From NCBI GenBank assembly GCA_002377585.1, contig DFQC01000046.1, positions 1-64,000 on the forward strand: a stretch of 64,000 nucleotides of DNA, given 5' to 3'. The notes under the pieces were generated by a model that was not told the origin of the DNA, made no database searches, and saw only the letters and a list, made by a program, of their open reading frames with translations. Shown here in pieces: positions 61,012-64,000 of the stretch (position 1 is the first letter of the stretch; every line of letters starts with the position of its first letter). Source of the stretch: Anaerolineales bacterium UBA3499 (GTDB lineage Bacteria > Chloroflexota > Anaerolineae > Anaerolineales > UBA11657). A program made the translations under genes and the position numbers.

Positions 61012-61170
61012 ATGCCACGATCCACAGATGAACATGGACAGGGATTAGTAGAATACGTATTGATTCTAGTACTAGTAGCTGTTGTGGTAATTGTCATTTT
61101 AGCACTACTTGGTCCCGCAATAGGCGATATGTTTACCAACCTTATGGAGTCAATAAACAATGGCTCATAA
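61012..61170 (+). CDS. Flp/Fap-type pilin
   Basis: 52-aa prepilin. The leader ends in GQG followed by LVEYVLILVLVAVVVIVILA, with the conserved Glu-Tyr of type IVb pilins five residues into the mature part, so the peptidase cuts after Gly. A strong ribosome site (AAGGAG) and a recognisable promoter suggest high expression. No tad secretion genes (tadA, tadB, tadC, cpaB, rcpA) are in the window, so the assembly system is elsewhere. Confidence 0.9.
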   Translation: MPRSTDEHGQGLVEYVLILVLVAVVVIVILALLGPAIGDMFTNLMESINNGS

Positions 61171-61342
61171 CAGTAAATAGATTTTCTGGACATACAAAAC
61201 TATTTTCAAACAACAAACTAACACTTGCTAAATATTGCTAAATTATTTCGTTTAATACCATTTTGTTTTATACCTAAAAATACCAAAATATACGGCAAAC
61301 GAGAACTTATTCGGTTTTAAACAACACACAAAAATAAAACCT

Positions 61343-61348
61343 TATAAT
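61343..61348 (+). promoter_or_regulatory. -10 box near the nucleotidyltransferase-like gene
   Basis: TATAAT 12 bases before the ATG at 61361, with no Shine-Dalgarno in between: another near-leaderless start. Confidence 0.5.
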
Positions 61349-61360
61349 TGCTATTCTAAT

Positions 61361-62509
61361 ATGTCCGAAAATATTGCAGCGATAATCATGCTGGGTAAAA
61401 GTGGTGCCAGTAAAAGCGAATTACTGGTCCATAATGCTCGTCGCAAAGCTGCCATTCACACAATTCAAAAGCTCTCGCAAATTGAAAAAGTGAAAAACAT
61501 AATAGTAGCCGTTCCAAAACAAGAAACATCAATATGGAGCGAGGACTCATGCTTTAAGCATGTATCTGAAAATGTGAATTGGGACATAGACCCTGCCAAC
61601 CGCCCTTTTCATTTTGGGAGTCGAATTAGTGAAATAGTACGGAAACATAACTTAAAACATGTGCTATATATTGGTGGAGGCAGTATGCCACTACTCAGAA
61701 TAGAAATACTCGAAGAAATTGTGGACAAGCTCATAAAAGCTCAAGGTAAATATGCCATAACAAATAATTTTCATTCCAGCGATTGGTTAGGCATTACAGA
61801 TGGGTCTGTACTACCTATGCTAACAAAGTTGCTTCCTCGTGACAACATGCTAGGTTGGGTACTAAAAAACAAAGGTGAATTTGTTGTTGAAGCTTTACCA
61901 CCATCGGCGGGTACACAATTAGATATAGATACTCCGACTGATTTGGTGGCTATGAGATGGCACCCAGACACTCATTCAGATATGCGATCCTTTCTGACAA
62001 AACATCTGCCATATGAACCTCTTGTTCGCTGGCAAGAAGCAGCACGGAAACTAAATACACCTGGAAGTCACGTTGCATTAATTGGTAGGGTGTCCCCATA
62101 CCTATGGCAAATGATGCAAACTAATTTAGAGGTGTGGACTCGTGTCTTTTCTGAGGAACGAGGAATGACTTCAAGGGGTCGTTGGGGAGGTGGAACTGTA
62201 CAATCACTGATCGGACACTATATAGACATCCTCGGCGCGAACGTACTATTTGATAAATTAGATGAAATGGTTAATGTGGGTTTTGTAGATTCGCGGGTAT
62301 ATATGGCTCATCTTGGAGTATGGCCCACAAATTCTGACAGATATGCTTCTGATTTATTTCAGATTAGACAAATACAGAATGATAAACTCAGAGAATTCAC
62401 GCAGGCAGCATTAGAATGTCATTCTCCAATGATATTGGGCGCATATGGATGTGTTTCGGGCGGATTATATTCCCTAGTGGAAACTATCAAGACCAAATCT
62501 ATAGGATAG
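61361..62509 (+). CDS. nucleotidyltransferase-like protein, unknown function
   Basis: 382-aa soluble protein. The first 190 residues look like a GT-A nucleotidyltransferase of the MobA/CofC/IspD kind: IAAIIMLGKSGASKSELLV at the N-terminus, VKNIIVAVP, LKHVLYIGGGSMPLL and the end LDIDTPTDLVAMR (an LDID/DTPxDL metal-type motif). The N-terminal GGxSxR/K loop is degenerate. The C-terminal half (about 195-382), with RWGGGTVQSLIGHYID and GVWPTNSDRYASDLF, is not a domain I recognise. Role is not predictable; it might be cofactor- or sugar-nucleotide-related. Confidence 0.55.
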   Translation: MSENIAAIIMLGKSGASKSELLVHNARRKAAIHTIQKLSQIEKVKNIIVAVPKQETSIWSEDSCFKHVSENVNWDIDPANRPFHFGSRISEIVRKHNLKHVLYIGGGSMPLLRIEILEEIVDKLIKAQGKYAITNNFHSSDWLGITDGSVLPMLTKLLPRDNMLGWVLKNKGEFVVEALPPSAGTQLDIDTPTDLVAMRWHPDTHSDMRSFLTKHLPYEPLVRWQEAARKLNTPGSHVALIGRVSPYLWQMMQTNLEVWTRVFSEERGMTSRGRWGGGTVQSLIGHYIDILGANVLFDKLDEMVNVGFVDSRVYMAHLGVWPTNSDRYASDLFQIRQIQNDKLREFTQAALECHSPMILGAYGCVSGGLYSLVETIKTKSIG

Positions 62510-62525
62510 GCCATTAAACAGTGGA

Positions 62526-63041
62526 TTACCAACCCTCAATAAATGGCTGCCACTCAGCATGCACATCAACATAACCAGCAAACCTATAAGAAGCGGTTGG
62601 ATTAGGTTCAAAAGGCTGTCTCATCAACTTCATGCGTGCTCTAACTGGCAATTTACCCCCCTTCCGAAGATTGCATGGTGCACATGCAGTCACAATGTTT
62701 CGCCATGTATGATTGCCCCCTCTGCGTTTAGGGATAACGTGGTCAATCGTTAGTTGTTTGTTTCGATGTCCACAGTATTGACAAGTATATTCATCACGCC
62801 GAAAAACCTCATTCTTACTCAATTTGATCTTAGGACGAGGGCATTTGACCATTCTACCTAATCTAATAATCGATGGACATTGATACGACCTAGTAAATGT
62901 CCTAATGACACCCTGACTTTTCAAAACTAACTCAGCCTTACCACAAATGATTAGACCAATAGCTCGCCTGACACTGGATACATTCAGAGGTTCATAATTG
63001 GCATTAAGGACCAGAACAGGAAGATGCAGTACCGTTTGCAT
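62526..63041 (-). CDS. HNH endonuclease family protein
   Basis: 171-aa protein with a C-terminal HNH domain. The order is CQYCG, LTIDHVIPKRRGG, NIVTACAPCNLRKGG: a zinc ribbon around the HNH core. The N-terminal part (VLNANYEPLNVSSVRRAIGLI) is shared with a family of stand-alone HNH proteins found in Actinobacteria, Chloroflexi and Cyanobacteria. Its DNA target is unknown; it is chromosomal and not next to mobile-element genes, so a housekeeping rather than selfish role is likely. Confidence 0.88.
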   Translation of the reverse strand: MQTVLHLPVLVLNANYEPLNVSSVRRAIGLIICGKAELVLKSQGVIRTFTRSYQCPSIIRLGRMVKCPRPKIKLSKNEVFRRDEYTCQYCGHRNKQLTIDHVIPKRRGGNHTWRNIVTACAPCNLRKGGKLPVRARMKLMRQPFEPNPTASYRFAGYVDVHAEWQPFIEGW

Positions 63042-63106
63042 ACTAATTAATTAATTCCATCTGACAATAGATGTTACAACAGCCTCCGATGCAAAATACG
63101 TCTAAA

Positions 63107-63862
63107 TCATGAAGCTTCAATGTCAGAATCTCTTAAGCTAGACAACTGTCGATAAACAATATATTGTGAATAAGCCATCAGTACACATAAGAGAATTCCG
63201 TGATAGCCAGAACGCCAACCTGCAAGAGTGATGTAACGCCACAGAAATTGCCTTATTGGTTGAAGCAAATAATGATGAAAGCGGGGTACTACACCCTGCT
63301 TATAAAGCATATGAGCTTCATACTTGGCGTAAGCGCGCTGCTTACTAATGAATTCAGACACATCTAGGTAATTCTGATGGATAATAGGATAATGCAAATT
63401 TCCAACTGACCCTTTTAGGTCAAGCAATTCATGCACATGTCTATCCACAAAATAAGATCCTGACTCTCTTTTAAACAACCTAAGCTGATAATCGGGATAC
63501 CATCCAGCATGGAGCATAAGTTTGCCGAATATATAATTATGCCTTGGAATCATCCATCCTACTTTATCTTGATTTTTAATAGCAACTTGTATCTCGTTCG
63601 CAAGTTCGCTGCCAACTGTTTCATCTGCATCTATGAATAAAACCCACTCTGAGAGAGTCTCACAAAGAGCCGCATTGCGCTGTGCTGCATAATTGTCAAA
63701 AGATCTTTGCACAACCCTGGCACCATGCTCTCTAGCAATGTCACATGTACGATCAGTACTGCCAGAATCAAAAACCAATTTATCCTCGAACCATGACAAA
63801 GAGTCTAAACATTGAGGAAGTGTAGTCTCTTCGTTAAGAGTCAATATGATTACTGTTAGCAA
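63107..63862 (-). CDS. family 2 glycosyltransferase (WaaE-like)
   Basis: 251-aa GT2 enzyme beginning LTVIILTLNEE, with the nucleotide motif FDSGSTDRT and the metal-binding FIDADE; YPDYQLRLFKRESG and the HYLLQPIRQFLWRYI tail are as in LPS core glucosyltransferases such as WaaE. TTG start at 63862 preceded by AGGAT on the minus strand. It may be involved in cell-surface glycan synthesis. The next gene downstream on this strand is the HNH gene; 65 bases separate them. Confidence 0.85.
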   Translation of the reverse strand: MLTVIILTLNEETTLPQCLDSLSWFEDKLVFDSGSTDRTCDIAREHGARVVQRSFDNYAAQRNAALCETLSEWVLFIDADETVGSELANEIQVAIKNQDKVGWMIPRHNYIFGKLMLHAGWYPDYQLRLFKRESGSYFVDRHVHELLDLKGSVGNLHYPIIHQNYLDVSEFISKQRAYAKYEAHMLYKQGVVPRFHHYLLQPIRQFLWRYITLAGWRSGYHGILLCVLMAYSQYIVYRQLSSLRDSDIEAS

Positions 63863-63939
63863 ATTGATATCCTATAGGATGTCGAATAACATTTAGCAAA
63901 GTCTACCGTTTATTGTATCTCAAGGTATACTCAACGACA

Positions 63940-64000
63940 ATGCAACAGAAAACAATAATAAGCAACTGGATAAGATTCATTGTACTGGGATCCTTCTGTT
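63940..64000 (+). CDS. start of an unidentified gene cut by the window edge
   Basis: An open reading frame starts with ATG at 63940 (MQQKTIISNWIRFIVLGSF) and runs off the window. The first residues suggest a membrane-associated N-terminus. A TATACT-like sequence lies just upstream (about 63926-63931). Too short to identify. Confidence 0.35.
   Translation, partial: MQQKTIISNWIRFIVLGSFC

Noticed and set aside
62526..63041. HNH endonuclease as a sign of a mobile element or group I intron
   Set aside because: No transposase, intron, repeat or interrupted gene is near; it belongs to a family of stand-alone chromosomal HNH proteins.

Overview
The window is an AT-rich stretch (roughly 37-40% GC by eye) of an ordinary bacterial chromosome. 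It is densely packed with housekeeping genes on both strands. I see no phage, insertion sequence, CRISPR array or genomic island. The gene content suggests a Chloroflexota bacterium, perhaps a marine Dehalococcoidia/SAR202-type lineage. The pointers are a HAAT-family importer with a Tat-dependent lipoprotein receptor, a lone XdhC, a TrpB2-type tryptophan synthase, type 2 IPP isomerase beside a polyprenyl synthase, a solitary Flp pilin, rpsF-rpsR without ssb, and a Chloroflexi-style multidomain histidine kinase. This placement is an inference; a 16S rRNA or marker-protein tree would settle it.

Layout. 0-6 kb: transaldolase (minus), then a glycosyltransferase translationally coupled to a membrane-anchored HtrA protease, a permuted NlpC/P60-like hydrolase and an MFS transporter. 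6-14 kb: XdhC, a complete branched-chain-amino-acid-type ABC importer (receptor, two permeases, two ATPases), TrpB2 and a DapA-family aldolase that resembles 4-hydroxy-2-oxoglutarate aldolase. 14-21 kb: rhomboid protease, the isoprenoid pair (polyprenyl synthase + type 2 IDI), acpP, a lipoprotein HtrA with a GT4 glycosyltransferase, smpB and its partner tmRNA. 21-31 kb: ksgA with a YabE-like G5/3D protein, tRNA-Ser(GGA), an FAD oxidoreductase, EF-P with a Cys-rich small protein, a large GT-C-like membrane protein, and a DinG helicase fused to a DnaQ-like exonuclease.

30.7-42 kb is a conserved housekeeping block: rpmB (a 59-aa gene) diverges from fakA-fakB(degV)-recG-coaD-SepIVA-like coiled-coil gene-rpmF-fabD-smc. 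It mixes the orders known from Firmicutes (rpmB-fakA-recG-fab-smc) and Actinobacteria (coaD-sepIVA-rpmF) and links fatty-acid activation, lipid synthesis, ribosome assembly and chromosome segregation. 42-47.5 kb: parvulin-type foldase, rpsR, rpsF and an orphan histidine kinase whose H-box histidine is asparagine. 47.5-56 kb: metallo-beta-lactamase-fold protein, Zn alcohol dehydrogenase, mutL, a small membrane protein coupled to an S41-like lipoprotein, and CtpA. 55.5-61 kb: tRNA-Leu(UAG)-tig, clpP, a NagD-like phosphatase, rlmN, wecB. 61-64 kb: a lone Flp pilin, a nucleotidyltransferase-like protein of unknown role, an HNH endonuclease, a WaaE-like glycosyltransferase and the start of an unidentified gene at the right edge.

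Regulatory signals that can be read include good sigma70-type promoters before acpP, rpmF and flp, and an identical extended -10 (TGCTATAAT) before all three stable-RNA genes. There are clear terminators after acpP, ssrA, rpmB and rpmF. Several genes have a -10 box only 6-14 bases before the start codon, which suggests leaderless mRNAs. I found no convincing wholly new biological system. The most unusual points are the kinase with a mutated H-box, the rpmF terminator that runs into the fabD start, the S41-like lipoprotein without the usual lysine, and the uncharacterised Cys-rich and nucleotidyltransferase-like proteins.
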